The position numbers and the translations under genes are program-made. Shown piece by piece: positions 12,212 to 22,960 of a DNA stretch of 64,000 nucleotides. The first letter of the stretch is position 1, and each line of letters opens with the position of its first letter. The DNA comes from Pohlia nutans (taxonomy: Eukaryota > Streptophyta > Bryopsida > Bryales > Mniaceae), in assembly GCA_022496805.1 (NCBI GenBank), contig CM040093.1, positions 7,092,213 to 7,156,212 of the forward strand, read 5' to 3'. The notes beneath the pieces are model-generated. The model was not told the DNA's origin. It ran no database searches and saw only the letters and a program-made list of their open reading frames with translations.

Positions 12212-12799
12212 ATGCGAGAGAAAGGACTGAAATGTAAAGACATTGCAGATGTGCTGCAAATGCCTCGCTCTATTGTCTCCACTGTCTTCACAAAATATAG
12301 ATTACCAGGTTGTATGCAAACTGAATCAGCAAGCCACGTGCCTCGGAAACTCACAGTTCGTGCATTTCGTGATTTAGCTCAACTCGTTCGTGATGACTGC
12401 CAGCAAACTCTTGCAATGCTTACTGATCGTTTCCATGTGCATAGAAACACTATACGCACCTATATTTGTAAGCTTGGATTTCGCAATAGGATTGCCCGTC
12501 AAAAACCCTATTTGACCATAGCTCATAAAGCAAAGAGATTAGCATTTGCAAAAGAATATCGTCATTGGACTGAGAATGATTGGAAGAATGTGATGTGGAC
12601 TGATGAGTCCTCCTTTGAACTTGGAAAAACGTCACAACAGATTAGAGTGTGGCGAGAGCCGCATGAGGCATATGCTTCTAAATGTTTAGCACCTACTTTC
12701 AAATCAGGTAAGTCTTCAGTAATGGTTTGGGGGACTTTTACCGGCTTTGACAAAAGCCCATTAGTTCTCATTACAGCATACTACCATGACCCAAAATAA
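12212..12799 (+). pseudogene. Tc1-like transposase, 3'-truncated
   Basis: 195 residues. The N-terminal half carries two helix-turn-helix-like segments (KGLKCKDIADVLQMPRSIVS; DRFHVHRNTIRTYICKLGF) joined by a basic linker containing PRKLTVRAFRDLAQLV. The C-terminal half is the start of the DDE domain: HWTENDWKNVMWTDESSFEL with the first catalytic Asp, then SGKSSVMVWGTFTGF. The frame stops before the second and third acidic residues, so about 100-150 residues are missing compared with the usual 340. The in-frame codon at 12182 is a stop, and the residues just after it (ERSYIVT) fit the family, so the N-terminus may also be damaged. The sequence resembles animal/fungal Tc1 proteins more than the plant mariner-like DD39D group. 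Inactive as it stands. Confidence 0.75.
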
Positions 12800-13189
12800 G
12801 CATCAAGAATTCCGCAAATGGGATTTATCATGGGCAAAAAGTCCTACAACACCACAATTCACAATCGTAGCACAAAGATCATAGAATGCAAGGGAAATTT
12901 GAGACTTTTTTGAGCAACGCTTCCGTGTCGTGCCCAATAATTCCTAATTTGCAATCCTATGTTTATTTCAATTATGAATTTCGCCCAGTGAAAATTGGGC
13001 AGTGCTTCCGTGCTATACCACACACCCGGACCAAAATTCCAACAATACTACACAATGCTTCACAATCAAGGAACAACCTCCATACAATGAACTACAAGCA
13101 TTGAGAGAATTCCATGAGAGTCCCATACACTAATTGGCAACTAAAATCACTGAGTGATGTTCTACAATTGCTTCCTAATTATCTTAATC

Positions 13190-14480
13190 ATCCATAAGTA
13201 CTAGTATCTTAGCAAAAAATAGCAAAATTGGAAAGGGGGAGGTAGGGAGCCACTCCCTCCCTAATATCACCATGTTTGCCCTCCGTAATATCACACGGAG
13301 GGAGAGAGGGCTTCTTGCAAATGCCGTGATCTTGAACTTCGCCGCCGTGCTTCGGCCTCGCACTGCTTTGCTTGTGACGCTCCTCGCATTGCCGCAATGT
13401 CGCACCGCGATCGCCATGGTACCTCGACGACGCGGCGTTTTGCAACCGTGAGCCCGTCACGACAGCAATCTTGCTCGTCGCCCTCTCACCCTGGATCAGT
13501 CGCGGTGGTCGCGATCATGCCCTGTCGCCTCGCTCGCTTCGGTGATCACGCGCCGTGTCCCTGGATCTCGTCTTCACTGCCTTCGCTGGCTACGCCTTGA
13601 TCATGTGCCTTGCTCTGCTAACCACGACGCCTTGATCAAGCACCCCGTGATCAGCTCGCCGTGGTCTCCGTGCTCACTTCGCGATCTTGGGTAGATCGTC
13701 GCGTCAGGATCCTGCTGCTCGCCTTGGCCTTCGCCTCCGCACGCCCTTGCGCCTCGTCCTCGCGTTGTGGCGTCTTGATCTCCCCAGTCTTGCAGCGTCT
13801 TGATCTCCCCGGTCTTGCGGCGTCGTGATCTTCCCGTCTTATAGGGCGTCGCCGCTCCCAGTCCCAATTACCCCAATGCCGAACTTTGGCAAAAATCCTC
13901 GATCTCAGGGCTGGACTGATGAGGGCCGGAACACACCCCGCGCCTTGGAACTCCACGCCGTCCCAAGATGTTTGCCTTGCAGCTCGCCGCCGCGCGCTCC
14001 TTGAACCCGGTCCTCAAAATTCCAATGCCACGGCCTCGCAATGTTAAACAACCTCTTAGATCACGGCATCGCCTCACCCTTACAGAGAACCGCTCCTTTT
14101 GATCCGCTTCAGGCGACGCACCATCCTAGCTACCAATCTGATCTAATTTCCAATCGCCATTAACTCTAGGGAAACAAATCCTCACACACAAAAAAGTCCC
14201 GACGGCCAATTTTTTCCTCCTACGCTCTTCCCATGGTAGGGCTTCACCCTATCGTTTTAAAAAGAACTACTAACGAAAAGAGAGAGGAGACTCCTTCTAC
14301 ATAGAGAGATGAGTTTGACAAACACATCCAACTTCATCTACTACGACCTCATTCATCCAAAATACTCAAACTCACTAACTCCTACTTAAACTATCCTAAA
14401 CTCCTAATTAACTAGGAGCTATTTTTCTCCAAAAAATAGAACTTGGGTTTTTCTCATGGGGTAGTGTCAAAATTCTACAA
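13190..14480 (-). mobile_element. possible LTR-retrotransposon remnant with a GC-rich leader
   Basis: About 13200-14080 is far more GC-rich than its surroundings and is repetitive (CTTGATCTCCCC and CGTGATCT words). The adjoining AT-rich block 14100-14480, read on the minus strand, begins TGACACTACCCCATGAG and could be an LTR. A weak primer-site-like TTGGTAGC lies near 14130. No gag, protease or reverse transcriptase motif is seen, and the short frames are not convincing. Confidence 0.2.
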
Positions 14481-15850
14481 AAGTGATCTTAAACATACGC
14501 CTTCTAAAATAATAGGCAAAATAATACAAACATTCAAAATCCACAATTAAAAGGTCAAAAATCTCTACTCAGCTAAATTTACTCATAAAATTAGGAACAA
14601 TGGAAAAGGGCAAACAACACCATATGGAAAGTACTCCCAAAACACCAATAAGTTTAATCAGCTAAAATGCTGCAATTAAGCATCAAAATGGAAGAAAAAG
14701 CCACCAACCTTTGCGGTAAGACTTTACTGTGATTTGTGGACCGGTCCGACGGTTCATATACGCCCTTTGATCATGAAGACCAAGGCTCGTGATTGACAAA
14801 TGAACAACACGATAACCTACTCGCCGCTACCGCAACTCAAAATTCATATTTGAAAATACCCCGTTAAACAAACAAGATATGGCGAGTCAACTTGACGTTC
14901 CTGGGTAGCGATGCTTTTAGAATCATTCATCCAAGGGCATTTTTTTTTCATTTTTCATGAAGTGCCAAAGCGGCGATATAAAATGTTATAGTGGTGCTCC
15001 ATATTTCAACATTCATCCACGTATTGGATAGGAAATATTAAATTAGAAGATATCATATATCGATAATTTTGTATTATTTTCATTTACAATTAGATGGCGA
15101 TTTCATCCAAGATATCCTTTTAATTTGAATGTTTTTGGCCATAAGATTCCTAATACCTTGTTGGACCACATTCTTTACACTGTAGAGAGAAACTGCTGAT
15201 AAAATAATTCAACTTTTCAACGCTCTTTGCTTAGGATCAGTAGAAGGTCGAAAAAATTCTTTGTGATTTCTCCTATCCCTTGACAGATGCTTGAGATTCT
15301 TGAGCAACACTGTTGTTCAAGAACATAACATTGAGTAGCCTCTGTGACCTCTGTGATTGCTGCCTTCCTCCAACAGAATGATGTGTAATATTCCACATTA
15401 CATCAGGGGCAGGTGGCATTAAGCAATAGCAACTAAGAGCATGGCCACCCTTGCCCTCCCAGAGTCTTTCATACTCAAGAACTAGATGAAAAGGCCAAGG
15501 GTCCTTTAGAAATGTCTCTTGACTCTCAATCCTAGCGTGTTAAGAATTGGCTCTTCAAATCACTATTTAATTGACTATATCCCTACATTCTACTTGTGAT
15601 TGGTCCATTGACTATTTGATGTACACTTTTGATGTGTGAAGGGCGTGCAAGGGTGGGGGAGTGTAAGTGCAAGGGCTCTTCAAATGCAGATGAATAATTT
15701 TAGCAAGTCAACTTTAGCGTGCATGGGTGTGAATGCTCTAACCACGGTGAACAATAATCGAAAGCACTCACTCAATCACAATTCAACAGTGTCCTGTAAT
15801 TGTTTATTTGATTCAATAGCCCATTCAATTACATATCAGTGGTCACTCCA
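14481..15850. other. intergenic, no gene seen
   Basis: AT-rich, without a recognisable coding frame, RNA gene or repeat boundary. Confidence 0.45.
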
Positions 15851-16030
15851 TACACAGGGCACCTTGACACATTCACCAGGTAGTAAATGGCACAAGAATG
15901 ATGGTGAATTAGTGGTGAACACTTGCTAAATTGAAGTGGTTGCTCAATTTAGCAAGTGTTCACCACAAATTCACCATCATTTTTGTACCATTTACTTAGC
16001 AGTGAATCGGTCAAGGTTCCCTGTGCATAC
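15851..16030. repeat. fold-back (hairpin) element, about 80-nt arms
   Basis: Left arm about 15851-15934 and right arm about 15944-16030 are inverted repeats around a 9-nt loop. The inner 50 bp pair almost perfectly (AACACTTGCTAAATTGA against TCAATTTAGCAAGTGTT). The outer arms pair with mismatches. It could be a small fold-back MITE or a source of hairpin RNA. Confidence 0.75.
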
Positions 16031-16073
16031 ATAAAAGTGAATGGAACTAAAAGGCAGCCTTCTTAAAGGCTAC

Positions 16074-16620
16074 TTAACCCCTAAACGTCCCAGCGTCCAG
16101 TTTCTGGACGTTTGTTGGTCAAACCCAATTTTGATCTTGAAAATGACTTTTGTTGCTAATACACCCAACTAAGAAAATGAAGTTCATTAAGTCTAGTTTG
16201 TACTCCACTTTTCAAATCTTAAAAATTCCAATTATTGAGTATTTTATTGCTTGTACAAGCTTTGTAGCTCAAGGTTTGAATTACACTACATAGGATGTTC
16301 ACCTTTCGAATTTCAAAATTTAAATAAAAAATTTCTATGGAAAACATATCATGTGATTCTCCATTGTAATTTGTACCTGCTCCCCAAAAAATATTAAATT
16401 TTTAAAGCTTTTTTGTAATAAAATTTATTTTTTGAAGTATTTGACTTAAAAATTTGTTACAAAGGCCATATTAAATCAAAAAAATCTGAAAATTTCAAGA
16501 TTGATAGGAAACATTCAATTCCATGCATGAAAAATATTACAAAATATATTTTGATAAATCTTGAAGGCTAAATTGTGTAGTTTGACTTTCCTACAAAGGA
16601 GTGGTACGTTTAAGGGTTAA
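16074..16620. mobile_element. TTAA-flanked MITE with subterminal palindrome
   Basis: Left end TTAACCCCTAAACGTCCC, right end GTACGTTTAAGGGTTAA. Just inside the left end is the palindrome GCGTCCAGTTTCTGGACG. 547 bp, non-coding. Confidence 0.75.
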
Positions 16621-17132
16621 TGTTATGAACCTTATGGCGAAAACTTCATGGCTTTGGGCCATCTTTTAGCCAGATTATTTTTTCCTGGTAGAATCTGGCG
16701 GTATTTCCCTGAATCATTCATCTCTGACTTTCTTGCAAGTAAGTTAAGTTAATTGAAAAAGAAAAGCACTGGCTGCTGCAGAGTACTTGTGACTACCACT
16801 TGTCAATCTCTCAACTTCACGAACCTTCCATCGTCGGAGACCCACGAAGAATCAACACATCGCCATAGCCGACTTCATCAATTGCGCCACAAGAAGAATC
16901 TGCAAGTCTTCCTTAATCGTGCACGGAATCCTCACTTGCAGGCAAGATCTCAGCTCACAGTCTTCCCAATTCACTTCCGACATCTTCGCTCCGATTTTTC
17001 TGCCGTTCGCGAAGCAGTTTGCTAGTCTCTTCTCAAATCCACAGCCATCCCAAGAATATTAACAAGTTCATTGGGGTTTGGGTGTTGATTTGTTTTGTTC
17101 AGATTTTTTTTGTTTTTGTTCAGGGACCCAAG

Positions 17133-20100
17133 ATGGATTTTCTGATGAATGCGGCGAAGATTGCACAAGAGGTGCAAGGGAAGAAGAAGAAACACGATGG
17201 CGAGGGGGGTTCTGGTTCCGGGGGTTTTAGTGACTTGATGGGTGGCTTCATGGGTGGTGGCGAGAAACCGAAACCGAAGCCCAAGCACGATGAGGATTCA
17301 TACGAGGAAGATTCAAGACCTAGCAAGCCCAAGCCGAGGCGAGACGACGAGTACGACACTCACAAAACGGACGCCGAGCACAAGAAGAAGCCGTCCACCG
17401 GCGACCTCTTTGGCAGCGCCCAGGTGAGGCCTAGATTTTTATATTCTTTTTTTTGTGGAAGAAAAGCAACTATCCTGTGAGATTTTGAGCCTCAGTGTTG
17501 TGTAATGAGCAATGAAGGATATGTTGTGTAGTTATCAAGGTCCTGGTTTATATTGAAGAACACGTGTGTGTGGAAAGATCATGAAGATTTGTCAAGGCTT
17601 TTGCACCACGTGATGGTCTGAAGTAGTATTGTTAAGGATATCAAATCTTTCTCATATGTAGATGACTTAGTTCTCGGCGCTGTGAGTGATGCATGGTGTA
17701 GTGCAATGTGCTTCGTCTGATTTGTTTTATTCCATTCGTTGCAGATGCTCTATCAAGCAGCTGCTGGAAAGAAAGTGGATCAGGGCAAGCTTGCAGGTAC
17801 GGTAATAGTTTATTGTTTTTTTAGGGGTTATCATGGACTGTATTAAAAGAGGAAATCCAGCCTATCTTTCTCCAGGGCCGAGCTTTGAAGACCGCTTTAG
17901 GGTCTCTTCATAAATCACAAACCCTAAGAGGAGGGTTTGTGATAAGGCGAGAATGGCTGTGCAGGCTGCAAGAGTCTAATAATATTTATTCAAAAAAGGG
18001 GTTGATCTCATTGACTTTTGATTTTGAGATCCTTGTTCACTATGAAGAAGAATGGTGTTTGTGGTTACAGGAGCGGCATCCGACTTGTTGGATGGATTGT
18101 CCATGTACGGAGGAGAGAAGTCTCCTTATGGTGATTATTTGAAGAAAGCCAGTACCTACCTGGACCAGTATGGACAGAAGCACGAGATTCCAGTTGCCCC
18201 AGGCTCTACTAAACCTCCCGGTGGTAAGTTTCAGTTGTTGAATTCCTCATACAATCTCACTCAACGGTTTCTTCTAACTTGAATACATAAAATTTAGGGC
18301 TAGTTTCTATTACAAGGAGGAAACTTATCATTTCTTCTTCCTGACCTCTTGCTCTTCAACCCCGATCCTGGCTTTAGGGTTTGAAGACCCTCATAAATCA
18401 TAACCCCTAGCAGAGACCTTCATAAAACCCTACGTAGCCAAAACCCTCGTAAATCATAACCACTACAGAGTATAGCAAGTAGGGTTTGTGATAAAGCTGG
18501 AATAGTTTAATAAAAGTTTACAAAACGGTACTCAAGGGGTTGATCTCATTGGGCTTTGGCTTTAATAAATACACTAGGGTCATTCACACTCCAGATAGGA
18601 CCGTGTCGCCTTTCATACCATATAGAATGCTACAACAAAACTTGTAAGGCACAGTGCTTTTGGATCTCATTACCGGTAGTTAACCCCCGAAGGACCAAGA
18701 AGCTTGAACTGGGCCTCGTGTTTTTTCAGCATGTTCTACGTGGAGTTCCTTTGGTTCAAATTTATTTCTTTTTGACCAGCACATGCAATGTTCTTCACTG
18801 ATTCTGGTGACATAAAATTTGGTTGCATTTGAATTATATTTTTCACAATATGATTGAATGAATTCGTCACTTTAAAACCATGAATCTTTGGTCTTTTAGG
18901 GGTTAATGCATTTCTTAGCCAGTGCGTGTGGGTTCTTCGTGGAGATCCAAATTCATTTCTTTTTTGACCAGCACATGCAATGTTCTTCACTGATTCCGGT
19001 GATTTAAAATTGGTTGCATTTGAATTAATGGTTTTTCACACTTTAAAACCATGAATCCTTGGTCCTTTAGGGGTTAATGCATTGGTGCGTGTGTTGTGTA
19101 GGTCGGCCGAGTGAGGTGGACGAAGAGTTTCACCCTCCTAAGCCCCGACCTTCAAAGTATGAAGAAGAGGAAGAGCACCGTCCTCAGAAGCCACGCCCTT
19201 CAAAGTATGAAGAAGAGGAATATGCTCGTCCTCAGAAGCCACACCCTTCAAAGTATGAAGAAGAGGAATATGCTCGTCCTCAGAAGCCACACCCTTCAAA
19301 GTATGGAGAAGAGGAAGAGTATCGTCCTCAGAAACCTCGGCCCTCAAGGTACGAATCCGAGGACTCGGAGTACAGTGGCCGGCCTCAAAAGCCACGCCCT
19401 TCACAGTATGAAGAAGAGGAATACAGTGGCCGGCCTCATCGCCCCTCGCAGTACGAGGCCGAGGAAACCGGGCGTCCTCAGAAGCCACGCCCTTCCAAGT
19501 ATGAAGAAGAGGAAGAGTACGGTGCTCGGAAACCGAGGCCCTCCAGGTATGAATCTGAGGAGTCTGAGTACAGTCGACCTGGGCCATATGAGGCTCAGGG
19601 AGCAGGATATGGTGGACGTCCTCAGAAACCACGGCCTTCCAGGTATGAAGAGGAGGAAGAGTATGACGGTCCTCGCCGCCCTCAAAAAACCCAAGCTCCT
19701 CAGTATCAAGATGAAGGTGCGCTGTCCTCTTGATCTTCTCTTTGTTTTATGTGCATTGATAGAAATATACCTGTGACACACTCAACCCTCTCTAAGTACA
19801 AATGGGCAACCACAACTTGATATGTGGAAGTTATACAAATTATACAGGGAATGTGCAATTAAGTGTATGTGAATAGTGAAAGCTTTGCAGCTCCTTCCCT
19901 GTTGAAGCTTTTTTGTATTCTTGTATGCTTGTTGAAGGGGCAATTACAGAGTGTGAGGGTTGAGTGTATGTGAATAGTGAACTCCTTCCTTGTTGAAGCT
20001 GTTTTGTATTTTTGTATGCTTGTTGAAGGATTCGGTAGGTTTTGTTGATGCAAATCTTGTCGGTAAGATGTTACACTCAGAACTCTTTTATATCACACCT

Positions 20101-21162
20101 TTGGTACTCAACGGACATGAGTTCAGAACTTGCCCTGTGGAAAGTGTCCAATCACATGTGTACACAATGGAATGTGGTATTGGAGAGTGTGATAATCACG
20201 ATTTCAGAGTGTACACTTGTGTGAACAGGATATGGAAGTGGCTATCCCCGCAAGCCCCAGAAACAACCGGAGTATGGTGACGAGAGACCAGGGCCGTATG
20301 GAGACCACCCTCAGCAATCAGAAGGCCCTTATGGATCATCACAAGGTCCTTATGGCTCAGGTGCAGTCACATTCTTTTTTTAAACTCCTCACTTCCAGAG
20401 TAGTTTTCTTCCATTACATTTTAGCATCTTTCGGAGGATGTAAGTCGACTACACTAAAAAGTGTAATCAGTGTGTCCTGCTTTACATTACTTTGTTAAAC
20501 TATGTGTTATTTGCTTTGTAAGAGATTTAGTTTCAATGTAAAGTTCTAATGACAACTCCATTATTTTAATACAATAGACTAAAATATTATTTCATTATCA
20601 AATAATAATATTCTAAGGTGTATGCACTACACTATTTCTCTTTTCCTTATAGTAAGAACTCTGGTCCTCTTTCAAGGCCGGCATGAATAAATTGTCTGTT
20701 CGACCCACCCATGACAAAGGACTAGTGGTGCAAGACTACTCCCCCCTCTCGAGGGTAGACACTATAGTGACCAATATCCATGTAACCAAGCAACCAATAA
20801 CCAAGTAACTAAGTAAAATTGGGCTCAGGTTTTTAGACGTGGGTGATTTCGTGTACCGGTATATGATAGCTATTTTTCTTTTGTTGGACGCCAAATCATG
20901 AGCGCAGTGGTTGGTTGTGATCTTTTCCTGATATTATAAAAGGGTATAATGCACTACTTCTCATGCTATAAACTATTTAGTGTAGCATGGTTGTTTGACA
21001 GTGATTTGTTTGAAACGATTTTCCTGTGATTCTTATACTGGAATTAATATGATCACGTTCTGGGCATTTGTTTTTGTGTGTGCAGCATATGGTGCAGCGT
21101 CCAGACCTGGGTATGACCAAGAGGAAGTATATGGAAAGCCCAAGAAGGCTTGGCATGAGTAG
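17133..21162 (+). CDS. nodulin-related protein 1 (NRP1)-like, with acidic Pro-rich repeats
   Basis: Six exons with GT-AG borders and continuous phase: 17133-17423, 17745-17796, 18071-18223, 19102-19716, 20229-20360, 21086-21162, giving 439 residues. The start MDFLMNAAKIAQEV resembles the short amphipathic start of plant nodulin-related proteins. Exon 1 then has a Gly-rich (FSDLMGGFMGGG) and a Lys/Asp/Pro-rich segment. Exons 2-3 encode the conserved core: SAQMLYQAAAGKKVDQGKLA, then GAASDLLDGLSMYG, YGDYLKKASTYLDQYGQKH. Exon 4 is a long low-complexity insertion of about eleven units such as PQKPRPSKYEEEE. Exons 5-6 add Gly/Tyr/Pro-rich repeats (GPYG) and end KAWHE. Arabidopsis NRP1 is about 190 residues and linked to heat and ABA responses; the extra length here is repeat. 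Disordered, probably cytosolic. Introns 3 and 5 carry transposon copies. Confidence 0.8.
18680..18906 (+). mobile_element. TTAA-flanked MITE, family B, in intron 3
   Basis: 227 bp. Left TTAACCCCCGAAGGACC, right GGTCTTTTAGGGGTTAA. Homologous along its length to 21294-21522 and 10104-10349. Confidence 0.8.
18907..19077 (+). mobile_element. partial family B copy, tandem with the previous one
   Basis: Repeats the right two thirds of the element just before it, ending GGTCCTTTAGGGGTTAA. Both copies are followed by TGCATT, suggesting local duplication of the element's right half plus flank rather than independent insertion. Confidence 0.65.
19862..20036 (+). repeat. tandem duplication, about 90-bp unit, in intron 4
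   Basis: Two units share GTGTATGTGAATAGTGAA, CTCCTTCC(C/T)TGTTGAAGCT and TTGTATGCTTGTTGAAGG in the same order. Confidence 0.75.
20649..20960 (-). mobile_element. 3'-end-only copy of the RNase H-type retroelement, in intron 5
   Basis: Matches the 3' untranslated part of the copies at 8046-8260 and 57190-57340 (words GGTCCTCT, AAGGCCGGCATGAATAAA, CAAGACTACTC, TAGTGACCA). It also contains the tRNA-like CGCCAAATCATGAGCGCAGT segment at 20886. No coding sequence remains, so it is a strongly 5'-truncated insertion. Confidence 0.65.
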
Positions 21163-21293
21163 AATGCAGGTGGTTTTCTAGCAATAGACACAATAGTCCC
21201 ATTTTCTCTCCCATTTGGCGGGGGTTTTAAATCAGAGATGTTAAAGGAATAATGGAGCACTGGTTTGGGCATTGAGCGTTGAGCATATGGTGT

Positions 21294-21522
21294 TTAACTC
21301 TTGAAGGTCCAAGAAGCCTAAATCGGGCCTTATGGTTTTTTTTAGCAGTTTTGAGTAGGTCCTTTTTGTTCTTATTTTTTATATTTTTTTACCAATGTAT
21401 TCAATGTTTTTCATTGATTCTGGTGATATAAAATTTGGTCCTGTTTGAATTATATTTTTCACAATATGATCATTTGAAGTTGTCATTTTAAAATCATGAA
21501 TTCTTGGTGCTTTAGGGGTTAA
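21294..21522 (+). mobile_element. TTAA-flanked MITE, family B
   Basis: 229 bp, 130 bp after the NRP1-like stop codon. Left TTAACTCTTGAAGGTCC, right TTGGTGCTTTAGGGGTTAA. It may lie within the transcript's 3' end. Confidence 0.75.
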
Positions 21523-21676
21523 AAGCCTATGTTTAAAGCACAAAACCTTTCTAGTGAGAAGCTTTGGTAGAATTGATACACATTTTCAAAGCTTTCTAAT
21601 GATTATTCCAACTCTTTCATTTGGGGGTTGGGTTGGGTTGGAATTGGATTTAGTTGAACAATGGGAGAGGCACTAT

Positions 21677-22595
21677 TTAACCCCTAAATTTTTGAGCGAC
21701 CATATTCTGGTCGTTCCACTTTTTGGGCAGCCTCCAGGGACCTCATATTTTTAAAAATTTCAATGAAAAAATTTCAGTGTAGCTTCCAAAAACTACACTC
21801 TACATGTCGCACTTCGTTTCATGTCATTCCGATAAGTATTGCAAAAGTTATAAGCATTTGAAGTTTTTGAAGCGAGATCGGGCAGCAAGAATTTTTTTAC
21901 TTTTTACTCTTTTTCAAAATTTCTTTTTTGATTCATGATTGGTTGATCTTTATCTACAAATGAAGCTTTAAATCTACCCATTTTGAGCAATGGGATAAAA
22001 GTTATGAGGAGATCTGTTTTTTGGGCAGTTTGGACAAAAAAAACTTTGAAGCTCATTTCTAAACTCAATTTTCAATATTTTTTAATGAAATAAAAGGCAC
22101 TGGGTGAAGATTTCCAAGTACAACATTCTCACCGTTAAGATTGACATTTTACAATTCCATGTCAAACTTATTAATGATTTTCTCTTTCCTTTCACTTTGT
22201 ACCCACTTCTAGTAATTGTTTTATGAAAAAATTAATGTGAGCTTTTTTCTTACAAGATTTTATATTTGAAGACTTAACTCAATTTTTAACATGGCCTTGC
22301 CATTCAATGAATTTCTAACCCATTCAAAAAAAAGATATTAATTTCTAAAGTTCAAATTTGTCACCGGATTGAACCCCAAAAAATCTTCTTTTGCAACTTT
22401 GATCCTTATAATCTAAGAATCTAATGGTCATTTTGCTCTCAAATTTTGTGCTCACATGAAAATTCAAGTTGGGTATTAGATCTTACGGTTAAATGATGAA
22501 AAAACTAAAAAACATATGATTTCTTCTGCAACTTCCAAATGCTGCGTTTTTTATGGTTTTTTGTGAGAATACGGTCAAGGAATTTTAGGGGTTAA
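21677..22595 (+). mobile_element. TTAA-flanked element, family A, copy 1 (919 bp)
   Basis: Left TTAACCCCTAAATTTTTGAG, right AAGGAATTTTAGGGGTTAA. A subterminal palindrome AGCGACCATATTCTGGTCGT lies 18 bp inside. By eye it differs from the copy at 39214-40132 by only a handful of bases and small indels over 919 bp, so one or both moved recently. Non-coding. Confidence 0.9.
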
Positions 22596-22659
22596 ACTAA
22601 CAGTGTAAATTTTCAATAGATGGAGGGGATCCATGGTTCAGAATTTTTCTCAAGGGTTG

Positions 22660-22960
22660 AAATGACTCTGCCTATATGGCTCTCCCTATATAAGGCGTAT
22701 ATAGGAGCGGCTTTAAGTCGCACCATATAGCTGCTCATTCCAAAACTTGCACACTCAAGCATGCAAGCAAAGAGATTGACACCCTCAATATCTTGAGTAT
22801 TTCATTATCAAATGAAACAAACAAACACTTGTTCATCTCAAGAGGATTTCAAAGAGCATCTGCGAAGACCTCTTGTGATGAACACATTTTTTAAGTGCAT
22901 CTGCGAAGACCTAGTAGTTTGTGCACTATGAACATTTGAACATCTATCATTCTTCACTCG
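22660..22960 (+). promoter_or_regulatory. TATA-type promoter-like segment, possibly from an LTR
   Basis: CCCTATATAAGGCGTATATA (about 22684) is a strong TATA-box match. About 160 nt downstream the phrase GCATCTGCGAAGACCT occurs twice (22857 and 22900). No coding frame follows. It may be a solo LTR or the promoter of a non-coding transcript. Confidence 0.25.

Noticed and set aside
19138..19781. Long open frames on both strands over NRP1-like exon 4.
   Set aside because: They are shadows of the repeated exon. Only the plus frame joins the neighbouring exons in phase and continues the protein.
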